Of a stretch of DNA of 64,000 nt, positions 10,625 through 21,978 are shown one piece after another. The notes under the pieces were generated by a model that was not told the origin of the DNA, did no database searches, and saw nothing but the letters and a program-made list of their open reading frames with translations. Source of the DNA: Notolepis coatsorum (Eukaryota; Chordata; Actinopteri; Aulopiformes; Paralepididae); contig OZ020588.1 of NCBI GenBank assembly GCA_963971535.1, forward strand, positions 126,737,870-126,801,869. The letters are read 5' to 3'. The stretch's first letter is position 1. Each line of letters begins with the position of its first letter. Position numbers and translations under genes: made by a program.

Positions 10625-13600
10625 TCACAAAGTCGTGGGGTCATGGTCGTCATCGATAGTGTCTGGGAGTCTTGGCAGTTCTATTAGCCTCGCCACGGGT
10701 CGTGTGTAAGTTCGCCCTTGGACGAGCACTTCAGCTGCTCGGACCTTGCCATCGGCACCGGTGATCACTTTGCTTACGCGGCCAGCCGGCCACATAGCTC
10801 TGGGTAGTGACTGGTCGATAATCATGACGACTGTTCCTTCTGTCAAATTGTCTCTCTCTTTTACCCACTTCTGGCGGGTCTGTAGAGACGGTAGATAGTG
10901 GAGTAGGAAGCTATTCCAAAACTTGTCAGCCAGTACTTGACTGTACCTCCACATTCTTCGGCCGTTCGCTTCTTCAGGCCTGTACATTGTCTGGGGTAGC
11001 GCGGGGTCCAGCCGCACCATCAAGAGTGTGTTGGGGGTGACTGGGTCGACATCTGCTACATCACTTGAGACGTGACCGAGGGGCTTGGAGTTCAATACTC
11101 CCTCGATCTCCGTGAGGACTGTCATTAGGACTTCTTCCGCCACAGTCTGGGCCCCAAGCACGGCGTACAGGGCTGTCTTTATAGGACGTACTTCTTGTTC
11201 CCAGGTTCCACCGAAGTGGGGTGCGTTCGGGGGATTAAACTGGAAGTCAATCTGGGATGGAGCGAGGTGGGTCTTAAATTCTGGGCCCATAGCTTGGAAG
11301 CTCTCTCTCAGCTCTCTTTCTCCGCCTTTGAAGTTTGTCCCGTGATCAGACAACAATGTAGACGGTTTTCCTTTCCGCAATGTGAATCTTCGGAAGGCCA
11401 TAAGGAATGAGTCTGTGCTCATGGTTGGAAGGAGTTCGATATGTATCGCTCTGGTGGTCATGCATTTGAATACAATACCCCACCGCTTCTCGGTTCCTCT
11501 TCCTTTCTTTATATACAACGGGCCAAAACAGTCCATGCCTGTGGAGTGAAAGGGCTTGTCGCCGAGTCGGAGATGACAGCGAGGTAGGTCAGCCATCCGG
11601 GGTATGCTGGGCTGCGCGCGCCACTTTCGGCAGTCTAGACAGGTTCGCTGGAAGCGTCGCACTGCTTCTCTCCCTTGAAGTATCCAATAGCGACGTCTGA
11701 TCTCCGCGAAGACTCTCTCTGCTCCTGCGTGGTGCACATCCTCGTCGTATTTCTTTATGATCAGCTCTGTGACCTTGTGTCGGCTGTTCAAGACTATCGG
11801 GTACTTAACGTCATCCGGTAGGTCGGGGGCTCTCCGCAGACGACCACCCACTCTGATGAGATTATGGGCGTCACTCTCGGGTGCCAGGTGGAGCAGTCTG
11901 CTGTCTGATGGGACGGGCTTTCCTCCCTGTAGACAGTCTAGCTCATCGGGGAACGAGTCTCTCTGGGCTCGTTGTAGTAGAAGAAGTTCTGCTTCTTCGT
12001 AGTCAGCTGCTGAAATGTCAGTGGTGGGCTGAATCTCTGGGTGGTGCCACAGGAATGTCTCCAGCTGCGCACCCCGTAGGGTGAGGCAATCATCTATGTT
12101 GGGGTCTGTGGAGGCGACTGTGCTCAACCCACAGAACATAGGTTTCTTGTTTTCAGCCTCCTCTTTACTCGCTTCCCGTGGGGTGGGCGTAGGCCACTCT
12201 TCTTCCGGGAGCTTGAGGAACTCTGGTCCGTCACTGTAGATGTTGTGACGGGTGAGGTCATCTAGGGACATTCCCCGGGTGATGACGTCAGCTGGGTTGT
12301 GTTTGGTGTCCACATACCGCCAGCTCGCTGCTTCTGTTAACTCTTGAATCTCTGTGACTCTGACTCCCACGAAGACCTTGTATCTGCATGAATCAGACTT
12401 GATCCATGTGAGTACTGTCGTAGAGTCTGACCACAAGATTGTTCTTTGCACCGGGATGGTGAGTTCACGTTGGATTAACGTGGCTAGATGCGCTCCTGCT
12501 AGGGCTGCGCAGAGCTCTAGACGCGGGATAGATTGTTGCTTTCGTGGGGCTATTCTTGAGCGAGCCAGGATGAAAGCGGTGTGTATCTCTCCTCCCTTCT
12601 CTTGGGCACGCAAGTAGGCCACAGATCCATAGGCTACTTCGGAGGCGTCGCTGAAGACGTGTAGATCCATCTTGCATGTCTCTGGCCTCACTGTGGGTGG
12701 GAAGTAGCTGCGGCGTATGTTGACGCCTGGGAGTGAGCGGAGTTCCGTCTCCCACTCTCTCCCTGTGGAGGCAAGGTGTGCGGGTATTGGGTCGTCCCAG
12801 CCCTGGTCCTTGTCCCATAGTGCTCGTACAATCATCTTTGCCCTGGTGGTGTAAGGTAGAATACATCCCAACGGGTCATATTGTCTGGCGAGTGTTCTGT
12901 ACACACTCCGTCTGGTGGTCGGTATCGCCGTCGACCTTCCCTGCTCCGTGGTCAGGGGTTTGTGTCTATAGTGGAGCGGGTCTGTTTTGAAGGGCCAGAC
13001 TAGTCCTAGTGTCATTTCTTGGGCTTCTCCTGGGATGGTTGCCATCCAGGTCTCGCTACTGGCGGCCTTGTCCACGGGGGAGAGGCTGCGCAGTACTTGC
13101 GGGTCGCTGCTGGCCTGCTGCCGGAGATCAAAGCCGTCTTTGATCAGAGAGGCGCGGAGCAGCGCACGGCGTCGCCAGTCAATCTTCTTTACGTGTCCCG
13201 CTGTGATTAGCTTCTCAATCTCAGCGCGGTACACACTCTCTTGAGTGGGGTCTTTGGCTAGGCGCCGCTCTGTGTTCAATAGATACCGCTCCGTAGCTTC
13301 TTTCGTGGCGTGAAAGGTGGGCATTCCCTCTCGCCTCAGGAGTGGAGTTGCGTATCTCATCACTCCGCCGACTGTGACTCTCTTTGTCCCTTGCTCGAGG
13401 AGGTTTATGGCGTAAATGTCTTCTTTAGAACGAATGTCTTTCTTTTCGTTCTTAAAGGGCATTGTCTCTAGTGTCCATAGCCTCTCGACATGCTGCAGGA
13501 GAGTGGTGTCTTCTTCTGTCACTCTGGAGTGGAGGCAGCTAGTGGCTGCTGTTCGGTTGAGAGATTTAGCGAGGGGGCCTTGTAGTGTCCATCCTAGGCG

Positions 13601-16345
13601 GGTCTCGACTGCTGCAGGACAGCCTCTGGGTCCTGTATGGACCCGGTCTATCGGGACTATGAGGTCTGCATGGTCGGAGCCTATCAGCAGGGTCGGGGTG
13701 GCGCCGTCTATGAGCGGGATAGGTAGTTGACGCAGGTGCACATATTTATCCATCAGCTTGGCGATGGGGTAGGTGTACTGTGATAGTCCTATTTCTTGGC
13801 TGGTGAAAGCATTTGTAATCCTATACCGTCTCTCTGGCTGCCCGCTTGCTGCGATAGTGAAGGAGACATTCTCGCCTTTTATCGTCTTTAAATCTCTTCT
13901 TATTGTCCGAATCGTCATCTGGTTCTCGCTCCCCCGCAGTCCCAGCTGGGCCGCAGCGGATGCGAGGAGAAGGGTCTTCTCTGACCCGTCATCAAGGACG
14001 GCGTAAGTGTCCATGACTTTATCTTGGTGGCTCAATGTTACACAGACTACCTTTAAGAGCACCTGGGCGCCGCTGCTGCTGGCGGGGTCAATGTACATGA
14101 CACTTGCCTTTGTGCTGCTCGATGGTGCAGGTGCAGGCTTTCTTCTGTTACTGTCGTGTAGGACATCTAGGTGGGCTCCGTCACACCAACTGCACCTCTT
14201 CTTTAGGCGGCACTCGGCTGCCATGTGACTGCGCGCACATCGGTAACAGCGCCTGTTGGACTTTATCCATTGACTCACTTCTTCTGCATTCATCTTCTTG
14301 AACAGGTCACATTGTGACAGCCAGTGTTCCTTCTCGCAGTACGGGCACACCATCTTCCACTTCTCTTTTCTCGAGGGGGTACTGTGGTTCTTACTGCTCG
14401 GTACTGATTCTGATTGGTGCATGACAGTCACTGATCTTCTTCCATCGTTTACTCTCCTAGGTCCCTCTCTGGAGCTTGGTGTGCTCCGCACGAATGTATC
14501 CAAGCGTAGGCTGCTGACTTCTCTCGTCAGGAAGTCGGCTAAATCGAGGAGGGATGGTTCGGGACCGTTAGGATCACGGTGGTCTCTTTGCCGCCTAAAG
14601 CGCTCTTGTCTGGCGGGCGGCAGCTTCTCTAAAATCCTCTCGACGTTAGAGTTGGCGTATAGCTCGTGCATACCCTTTTCTCGTTGCGCTCCCAGCATCC
14701 CTACCAGGGACTGCACTTTTATAGACAGGTCGTCTAGTGAGCGATTGTCTGTTGCTGGGGGTAGGCGGTCAATATGCCTTATCTCTTGGATTACGTAATC
14801 CCATATACGTCCATATCTCTGGTCCAGCGCTGCTAGAGCCGCGGTGTATGGGGTCGTAGAGGTGGCATAGGCTAGCGCTATATTGTGCGCTCGGGGTACT
14901 TTCAGGTGCTTCAGTAATATTGCATACTTGTGGCGTTCGTCAACGGCATCCACCATCATTGTCTCTAAGCACATCCGGAGCTCCGTGTACTGTGCTCGAT
15001 TCTCATGGGTGAAGTCTGGAAACGTCGGTGTGCCAATGTATGACGCCGTGGATGGCTGGCACATCGGTGAGCGTTGGGAGAGAGGCCTCCTAGGCGAGTC
15101 TCCTCTTGCGCCTCTCTGTGGGCTGGTACCGGCAGGGTACCATGGCCCGCTGGTCCAGGTGCTGTTCCTCGGGGCTGGTCGTGCGTCATGCTCACCCGTG
15201 AATAGAGTCGGGGGTCTGTAGCGCAGCGCCGCGGGGGTATAGCCTGGGCTGTACTGGACCTCCTTGTCCGGTGGAGTACTGTGCTGTCGTCGGGCTTGGT
15301 TCTCCTCCTCTCCCTCTTCTTCTTCTGTCAGGTCCTCTAGATCCTGTAGTCGTTTATTTAGCCTCTCCGCAGTGTATGCTGCTCCTTCCTTGTAGCTGGG
15401 TCTCGCTTGGACCGGTCGGGGAAGGGGGTCTGCGGGGGGTATAGGCTCTCTCTGGTGGTCAAGTTCAGGGTCGCTTGGTCGGTTAGGGGATGCTGCCCTT
15501 GACTGTTGTCTCGACGAGGCCCTTGAACCCCTGGCGGAGGGAGAGGGTGTTGCCTTGGTGATCAGCTGCTCCATTAGCTGCGCTTGTAGTCTGTCGCGCT
15601 CGGCTTGTAGTCTGTCGCGCTCGGCTTCGCGCTGGATGAGAGCGATGTCGCGCTCTGCTTCCCTTTGGGCACCGTCAGCGGCGCGCTGGGTGTCGGACCG
15701 GTCTCTTGCCATATTCTCTTCCGTCTGAAGGCGTCTCATCTCCAGGCGTATGTGCTCTTCTTCGCTCCGTTGCTGTGTTTGGAGTCGATCGCGTTCACCC
15801 TGAAGTCGATCGCGTTCACCCTGGAGTCGATCGCGTTCGGTAGAGGCTGTCAGGCTGACGAGGAACGCCTGTGACAGCATCCTCTCCGCCTCGCTGGGGG
15901 AAGACGCTTGTAGAGGTGAGCCGCTCCTGGCTGTCCTCGCTGGGGAGTCCTGGAGCTCTATCTCCTCGGCGCTCTCCTCATCTTGTTCCGTGCAGGGTTC
16001 CACCTCTGGAGGGTTGTCTTCCTCCCGGAGCTGGTCGGGGACTACTTCTTCGGTATTGGCGGGGGGTAAAGGCATGTCTGTTCCCTCCTGGTCCCCACCG
16101 TGAGCTTGGTCAGTTACATTAGAACCCACTAGGGCCTCTGTGGTCGGGGTAACCTGGTCGTTAAGGTCAGACATAATTTTACTTTCTACTTTTACCGCAT
16201 TTACCGTCTGTAGAAGGCTAGGTAGTTGACTGACAGCGTAATCCTCTAAGTACTGAGGTGTCTGTCGTCTGCGCCGCGGGCGTTCTACGTTAGGAGGACC
16301 GTTTCGTGGAGTGTTCATCATAGGCCATTTCAATATTAATAACAC
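10625..16345 (-). CDS. BEL/Pao gag-pro-RNaseH-integrase polyprotein
   Basis: One uninterrupted 1,906-residue frame. The N-terminal third is gag-like, with a charged coiled-coil built from repeats of the RDRLQxE type around residues 150-260. Two Cys/His zinc knuckles lie near 665-730 (CPYC...C and CYRC...C). An aspartic protease with a DDGS motif is near 780. The frame then reaches the start of the RT region (near 1055) but jumps straight to the downstream connection region; no xxDD catalytic box exists anywhere. RNase H (FSDAS near 1230), an HHCC zinc domain near 1540 and a DDE integrase (MDCFGP, SDHGTNF, GGTWE) follow. A start at the internal Met pair (about 16318-16321) is equally possible. 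The missing RT core amounts to roughly 200-300 residues compared with usual Pao proteins. Confidence 0.93.
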   Translation of the reverse strand: MLLILKWPMMNTPRNGPPNVERPRRRRQTPQYLEDYAVSQLPSLLQTVNAVKVESKIMSDLNDQVTPTTEALVGSNVTDQAHGGDQEGTDMPLPPANTEEVVPDQLREEDNPPEVEPCTEQDEESAEEIELQDSPARTARSGSPLQASSPSEAERMLSQAFLVSLTASTERDRLQGERDRLQGERDRLQTQQRSEEEHIRLEMRRLQTEENMARDRSDTQRAADGAQREAERDIALIQREAERDRLQAERDRLQAQLMEQLITKATPSPSARGSRASSRQQSRAASPNRPSDPELDHQREPIPPADPLPRPVQARPSYKEGAAYTAERLNKRLQDLEDLTEEEEGEEENQARRQHSTPPDKEVQYSPGYTPAALRYRPPTLFTGEHDARPAPRNSTWTSGPWYPAGTSPQRGARGDSPRRPLSQRSPMCQPSTASYIGTPTFPDFTHENRAQYTELRMCLETMMVDAVDERHKYAILLKHLKVPRAHNIALAYATSTTPYTAALAALDQRYGRIWDYVIQEIRHIDRLPPATDNRSLDDLSIKVQSLVGMLGAQREKGMHELYANSNVERILEKLPPARQERFRRQRDHRDPNGPEPSLLDLADFLTREVSSLRLDTFVRSTPSSREGPRRVNDGRRSVTVMHQSESVPSSKNHSTPSRKEKWKMVCPYCEKEHWLSQCDLFKKMNAEEVSQWIKSNRRCYRCARSHMAAECRLKKRCSWCDGAHLDVLHDSNRRKPAPAPSSSTKASVMYIDPASSSGAQVLLKVVCVTLSHQDKVMDTYAVLDDGSEKTLLLASAAAQLGLRGSENQMTIRTIRRDLKTIKGENVSFTIAASGQPERRYRITNAFTSQEIGLSQYTYPIAKLMDKYVHLRQLPIPLIDGATPTLLIGSDHADLIVPIDRVHTGPRGCPAAVETRLGWTLQGPLAKSLNRTAATSCLHSRVTEEDTTLLQHVERLWTLETMPFKNEKKDIRSKEDIYAINLLEQGTKRVTVGGVMRYATPLLRREGMPTFHATKEATERYLLNTERRLAKDPTQESVYRAEIEKLITAGHVKKIDWRRRALLRASLIKDGFDLRQQASSDPQVLRSLSPVDKAASSETWMATIPGEAQEMTLGLVWPFKTDPLHYRHKPLTTEQGRSTAIPTTRRSVYRTLARQYDPLGCILPYTTRAKMIVRALWDKDQGWDDPIPAHLASTGREWETELRSLPGVNIRRSYFPPTVRPETCKMDLHVFSDASEVAYGSVAYLRAQEKGGEIHTAFILARSRIAPRKQQSIPRLELCAALAGAHLATLIQRELTIPVQRTILWSDSTTVLTWIKSDSCRYKVFVGVRVTEIQELTEAASWRYVDTKHNPADVITRGMSLDDLTRHNIYSDGPEFLKLPEEEWPTPTPREASKEEAENKKPMFCGLSTVASTDPNIDDCLTLRGAQLETFLWHHPEIQPTTDISAADYEEAELLLLQRAQRDSFPDELDCLQGGKPVPSDSRLLHLAPESDAHNLIRVGGRLRRAPDLPDDVKYPIVLNSRHKVTELIIKKYDEDVHHAGAERVFAEIRRRYWILQGREAVRRFQRTCLDCRKWRAQPSIPRMADLPRCHLRLGDKPFHSTGMDCFGPLYIKKGRGTEKRWGIVFKCMTTRAIHIELLPTMSTDSFLMAFRRFTLRKGKPSTLLSDHGTNFKGGERELRESFQAMGPEFKTHLAPSQIDFQFNPPNAPHFGGTWEQEVRPIKTALYAVLGAQTVAEEVLMTVLTEIEGVLNSKPLGHVSSDVADVDPVTPNTLLMVRLDPALPQTMYRPEEANGRRMWRYSQVLADKFWNSFLLHYLPSLQTRQKWVKERDNLTEGTVVMIIDQSLPRAMWPAGRVSKVITGADGKVRAAEVLVQGRTYTRPVARLIELPRLPDTIDDDHDPTTL

Positions 16346-16370
16346 TATATTAATATTACACTAGTTACCC

Positions 16371-16387
16371 TCCGGCTCGAAGGACCA
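16371..16387 (-). promoter_or_regulatory. BEL primer binding site, tRNA-Tyr type
   Basis: Two bases inside the 5' LTR, the minus strand reads TGGTCCTTCGAGCCGGA. This is complementary over 17 bases to the 3' end of vertebrate cytoplasmic tRNA-Tyr including CCA. The match stops at the next base. It is the expected place for minus-strand priming. The tRNA match is from memory. Confidence 0.85.
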
Positions 16388-16389
16388 AT

Positions 16390-17783
16390 TGTAACTGAGG
16401 GGTACAATTCCCTGACTGTATTGATAAGTATGGTATCATTAAACCACTACCGCTTGATGTACTTTAACTTCTGGCCATCCAGTACACGATATCTAAGTAT
16501 GATGAACACTTTCCCACATATGAAATCAGGTCCACACAAATATAACAGGCGAAGGTTTAATATAGCAAAAGGTATATACAACATTCACTTAATTACATTT
16601 ATGATTTGAATGCACTTGTAAGGCAAATGAGTATTCGTAGGCAAATCAACACTGAATGTCCAATCTCTGGTTACGCAGGAAGCAAGTATACAACCTGGTT
16701 CTTTAGGGAAACTATAGCGATGGTACTTAAGGATTATAGCGGGATACTAAAGGGGTCCTGCTGGTTGTAAGTCAGTAAGGGGGGGGGGGGGGTTTGGAGA
16801 GCCGTCAGCTGCATCCCATCTGGCCAACGATTCCTGGGGAGAATTCAGGTACAGAAAACAGTGCCCGCAGGATCTTGATCCACAGATGAATACACTTGGG
16901 CCCTCTTGTAGACGGTAGCTGTAGGTCCACAACGAAGGAGAAGCGAGGCGGCCTCGGTCTGGGTTGAGCGCCGTCTCACCTGGGCTCCTCTCGGGGGTAA
17001 TTCCAACACTCACTGGCGTTGGCTGTTATCCGCTCCACAAATCAAAGCACCCAAAGCAAATAGATATTCCATGCCGTATAGGCTCAGCAGTCGTCCGGGT
17101 AGGTAATCCAATGTGCAGGTCCACTCGTCCTCGCCCAGAACTCCTCGGATGAAAGCACCACGCGTGGTCTGCCCAGCCTGGTTAAGACTCTAGATAACGC
17201 GAGGAAACGATGGGGGTGCTGTTCACTTTAGAACTTTAACCGAACGATGCACCATACATAATAGACTATTATTACTTAATAGAAATACGTCCCACTCGAC
17301 GGTACAGTGCCAAACTATGACAATTCAGCTATGAATTTACACGAGGTCTCAATGCCTATTCTGGGGCCAAATAGGCCATACTGCACCACACGTGGGTCGT
17401 GGGTGAGGCTTCACGTCTGTTACTAGGTTGGAGGGTAAAGGACTAATGGACTAAAAAAAAGTTCTACTTTACTTGCGCCCTATTTATATGCACGGTGAAC
17501 AAATAGTACCATTCGTATTTCGGTAGCCGTATTCCTACGCGGAACCGGGGCTAGTTGGGACATGTTCGTCGGCACTATTGAACTTGACTCAAGGGGCCTG
17601 TCTGCTGGCGCCAGGTTCTTGTCCAATGAGAGAATGAACTATTATGGGCTGTAGTAGACTAAAGGGATATTCAGTGTATATGTACAAAGAATATACAAGG
17701 GATATCAAACGATATACAAATACTATTAAATATATATCCATAAATAAATATATATATTCGGTTTAATCTGATCCTTCACAACA
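16390..17783 (-). repeat. BEL 5' LTR
   Basis: 1,394 bases, nearly identical to the LTR at 9136-10531. It should hold the promoter of the element and reads leftward into the polyprotein. The right edge is followed by the target duplication CAGGG. Confidence 0.95.
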
Positions 17784-17875
17784 CAGGGGCTTGTCCAATT
17801 GTCAAATTGTGAACAACACAGAAGTGAGAAGCTAGTATCCAACCTATATCAAGCAGGTTAACCAGTTAACTTTAA

Positions 17876-18817
17876 AGGAAAACTCCAACATTTTGGAAAA
17901 TTAGCTTATTTGCCATCTACCCAGGAGTTAGACAAGAAGATACATACATGTTTCTTCTCTGTGCATGCAGTAGGAGTAGGAAGACGTTGGGAACTAGGCT
18001 AATGGAGGAACCTACTTCCAGTGACTGACGCTAAGCTAGGCTAACGGTGCGCGTCTTCCTACTCTTACTGTGCTGCTTTACTCCCGCAGCTGGGGTGAAG
18101 GGATGGACAGGATGCCACTCAGTTGTCAAAAGCTTTTAATTCTTTCTCCAACAGGTTACAAACCTTGAAACAAAACACACATTCAATCAATAACCACCAC
18201 AACACTACTATCATTCTTAAAACAAATCGCTTACACACATCCACTCACCAGTTCCCACTCGTCTCCCTTCTCTGCTGTCAAATTCCCCGCAACTTCCTGT
18301 TTACTACTTTCACTGACACCACGTGACGTATCTCGACCAATTACAGCCCACTCCCCGCTACGTCCCTGGATCACATGTGAATTATAAATACATCTCCATT
18401 CACAACTTTATCCAAGCATACAGTGCCTCCATACATCCGAAATGAAAACATAATTATAATTATAGCTCAACTACCACTAATCAACATTCACATAAAGCCC
18501 ACTCCACCACCACAATAGAAAGCTGCACACTTACTGCATGCACAGAGAAGAAAAATGTATGTATCTTAACACTCCAACATTTTGGGAACCCTGGAGTCAG
18601 ACAAGAAGATACATACCTTTTTCTTCTCTGTGCATGCAGTAGGAGTACGAAGAAAAAATGGAGGAACCTACTTCCAGTGACTGATGCTAAGCTAGGCTAA
18701 CGGTGTGTCTTCCTACTCCTACTGCATGCACAGAGAAGAAAATAGGTATGTATCTTCTTGTCTACCTCCAGGGTAGATGGCAAATAAGCTAATTTCCCAA
18801 AATGTTGGAGTTTTCCT
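17876..18817. mobile_element. TTAA-flanked foldback element (Kolobok-like)
   Basis: The ends are inverted repeats beginning AGGAAAACTCCAACATTTTGG, flanked on both sides by TTAA (17872-17875 and 18818-18821). TTAA duplication with AGG-type ends fits Kolobok or piggyBac-type MITEs. The inverted similarity extends about 200 bases into each side (GCATGCAGTAGGAGTAGGAAGA and its complement). A second partial copy of the arm lies at about 18570-18720. The centre (18110-18520) shows no domain. Confidence 0.75.
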
Positions 18818-18821
18818 TTAA

Positions 18822-19386
18822 ACAATATGAACCTCCAGAGCAAAGTTACCAGACTGCACACAGATATTTTAGTACACCGGAGTGAGAGAAAGTTATTCAG
18901 CCTCATGCTTATGCTTTCAACAAATACATTGAGCAATGCCCTCCATTGATGATGCATTCTTGATTACAGTGGTTTGGCTCAAAACTGGTCAAAACACTGG
19001 CAGATTTGCTAGACAACACCAAGGTTCAAATAATCCCGGTTCCAGACCAGAAGTAATTTAGTAGAAAAGGGGTATACTGTATGTGTAGAACTGTAAACCA
19101 AGCTAGTGCCCAAATATTCTTTAACCTCAAACAAACATGCTCGGTGAAGAGTTGTTGTTTTTAAGGAGTTGATGTTATGGACAGGTATACAAACAGATTA
19201 CATCTCTGAATATGTGGGATTACAGTAAATCAAACTCAAGCACAGAACATACATTAGTAGTCATTGTGCTGCCTGCAACAGTGATGTACGAATGCACTGG
19301 TTGCTGCTCCAATGATGGCTTATTCAAATCCTTTCTTATTTTCTGCTGTGGAATAAATTGTCTGAAATGAACACATTGGCCATTTC
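18822..19386. other. No recognised feature
   Basis: No repeat ends, tandem array or coding domain is visible in this stretch. Confidence 0.45.
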
Positions 19387-19561
19387 GCCCCTCCCCCCTG
19401 TACCCTCCTTCCCTCACCCCTCCCCCTGTACCCTCCTTCCTTCACCCCTCCCCCTGTACCCTTCTTCCTTCACCCCTCTCCCTGTACCCTCCTTCCTTCA
19501 CCCCTCCCCCTCTACCCCCTTCCTTCACCCCTCCCCCTCTACCCCCCTTCCTTCACCCCTC
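19387..19561. repeat. C-rich 30-bp minisatellite
   Basis: About six imperfect tandem copies of a unit of the form CACCCCTCCCCCTGTACCCT plus CCTTCCTT. The plus-strand open frame across it is composition-driven. Confidence 0.9.
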
Positions 19562-19567
19562 ACCTGG

Positions 19568-19890
19568 TCAGAATCACAATCAGAAAGGTCTTTATTGCCA
19601 AGTAGTTTGCACATACAAGGAATTTGATGTGGTAATTGGTGCAACATTAACAGACAGACAATTAAGGTAGAATAAAATAAAAGGTAGAATAAAATAAATG
19701 GAATATAAACTAAATAAAAATAAAAGTACAATAGAATAGAATAGAATTATAAAATAAAATAGGCCAGGGCTGTACAATGTTCATCCCTTCCCTGCCCCAT
19801 TTCATCCCAGATAGTGTAAAGTGACCCCACAGAGAGAGGGGATGCTTGACCCAATTCTCCTGGCCAGATAATGTCAAGTCCTCTATCGAA
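19568..19890 (-). mobile_element. LINE 3' UTR fragment
   Basis: The plus strand reads CAGAATCACAATCAGAAAGG, then TCTTTATTGCCAAGT and TTTGCACATACAAGGAATTT. This is the familiar reverse-oriented tail of an abundant fish L2/CR1-type LINE. The AT-rich stretch 19660-19760 and the segment to about 19890 look like its upstream UTR. No coding part is left. Confidence 0.6.
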
Positions 19891-20071
19891 CTCCTCACCT
19901 AAATTGTATTAGATTTACCATGTTTTAACAATACATTTGTATCAACCAAGATTATTTGATTATGCGCACAATTAACATCTCCAGTTCCACAACACTGGGT
20001 TACAAAAATGTTCCTTCTGGAAGAATGCAGTCTGAACAGAAGACACAAGACAAGCATTACTGCCTCTCATG

Positions 20072-20330
<259 letters not shown>

Positions 20331-20466
20331 TATGCTCAGCTTTATCATGCCCTTATGATACACCGTGACACACACCAGATATCTCAGCTCACCAAACACA
20401 CACAGCTATACTGTAAGCAAATAGGTCGGTGGAAACATAAGGACACAGAGACATACACAATGGTAT

Positions 20467-20610
<144 letters not shown>

Positions 20611-20721
20611 TCCTACAAACAAATAACAACTCTTTCTCATCACACACACAAGGACACAGGCAGACAAATACACATTGGTATGCAATTGCACTCACAGGCA
20701 CATGTACACACATGCATAAGC

Positions 20722-20933
<212 letters not shown>

Positions 20934-21034
20934 TTGACTCTAGGGTCAAGGACATAAATAATTGGCAATCAAATTCAGCATGTTTTTAATATACCATATT
21001 ACATATAGACTACATCACAACATCCCATGTGTAA

Positions 21035-21126
21035 ATGTATTTAACTGTGTGAATGTGGGCATTGCTGAAAAAGAGTGTATGTGCTCAGTGAACCTACCCT
21101 TGGTAAATAAAGGTAAAAAAAAAACA
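21035..21126 (+). mobile_element. LINE/SINE 3' tail
   Basis: The end AACCTACCCTTGGTAAATAA followed by AGGTAAAAAAAAAA is the kind of terminus carried by common fish retroposons. The body upstream is too short to place in a family. Confidence 0.4.
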
Positions 21127-21438
21127 TAATGAAATTCAGCCAGGGAGGAATTTTTTTTTAATGACATAAACAGTATATAAATATACGTGATGTACCATCA
21201 TATCACCATGTGAATATTGCATTAGTAAGTAAACACAATGAAACTCGCAACTGAATATAATGTACTGTTTTAATGACTACATGTAGAGGTTCAGTTCATG
21301 TTAGCTGCAGTCAAGCCAAGCAAGACTGCAGGCTTGCTGTCCTATTGTTATGCTCAGTAGTAGTAGTAGTAGTATCACTAAAGTTACAGTGTGGGTTCGT
21401 GTCCCTGTGATCTAATATCACTAAAGTTACAGCAATAT

Positions 21439-21562
21439 ACAGACAACTAACTAAAAGGTGATCTCATTGGATGTGCCCTGACAATTAATGCTTGTATATC
21501 TTATCGTGTGTTGTCATGTTTGTTTATATGTTTGTTTAAAAAATAATAAAAAAATAAAATAC
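21439..21562 (+). mobile_element. Extremely 5'-truncated L1 (124 bp) with TSD
   Basis: The fragment matches the 3' UTR of L1-C (minus strand, about 50775-50890), including TTAATGCTTGTATATCTTAT and the A-rich tail. It is flanked by a perfect 16-bp target duplication, AAAGTTACAGCAATAT, at 21423-21438 and 21563-21578. Confidence 0.88.
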
Positions 21563-21621
21563 AAAGTTACAGCAATATGTACTGTGAAGTATGTTGGGAA
21601 TTACAGGAGTAGTACTGAATA

Positions 21622-21965
21622 GAGAGCCTATTAGGATGCTAGATCCTAATGTGAAACACTGTGATTTGCCATATCTTGCTATGCTCGCTCATGCCTGTAT
21701 TTTTTATGTCCGTTCTATTTTATAATTTTTTTTTACTATTTTTAAACTGAATCATTTTAATCTATTTTTACTATTTGTGTTACTGAAAACTGTAAGCGGA
21801 GAGCCTATTGGGATGCTAGATCCTAATGTGAAACACTGTGATTCTACCTGTCTATCTTTTTATGCTCGCTTATGGCTGTATTTTTTACTGTTGTGAAGCA
21901 CTTTGAACTGCAACCTCTGTATGAAAAGTGCTATACAAATAAAGTTATTATTATTTATTATTATT
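21622..21965 (+). mobile_element. LINE/SINE tail with internal duplication
   Basis: The unit CCTATTAGGATGCTAGATCC... GTGAAACACTGTGATT occurs at 21627 and again about 179 bases later. The end, GTGAAGCACTTTGAACTGCA... TATACAAATAAAGTTATTAT, is a well-known fish retroposon 3' end with an (ATT)n tail. No coding part is present. Confidence 0.55.
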
Positions 21966-21978
21966 GTTACCTACTGAT

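Larger units (their letters stand above)
9136..17783 (-). mobile_element. BEL/Pao LTR retrotransposon lacking RT core
   Basis: The element is bounded by two LTRs of about 1.39 kb and flanked by the 5-bp target duplication CAGGG (9131-9135 and 17784-17788). It lies on the minus strand, so its 5' LTR is on the right. The interior holds a primer binding site next to the 5' LTR and one long polyprotein frame with gag, protease, RNase H and integrase, but no RT palm motifs. By eye I count about four substitutions plus run-length changes between the LTRs, so the insertion is young. Domain type (a DDGS protease in a Pao-like order) and the 5-bp duplication fit BEL/Pao. Confidence 0.95.

Noticed and set aside
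11085-16122. Many plus-strand frames of 60-166 residues opposite the BEL ORF
   Set aside because: They overlap the 1,906-aa polyprotein on the other strand and have no domain; they are shadows.
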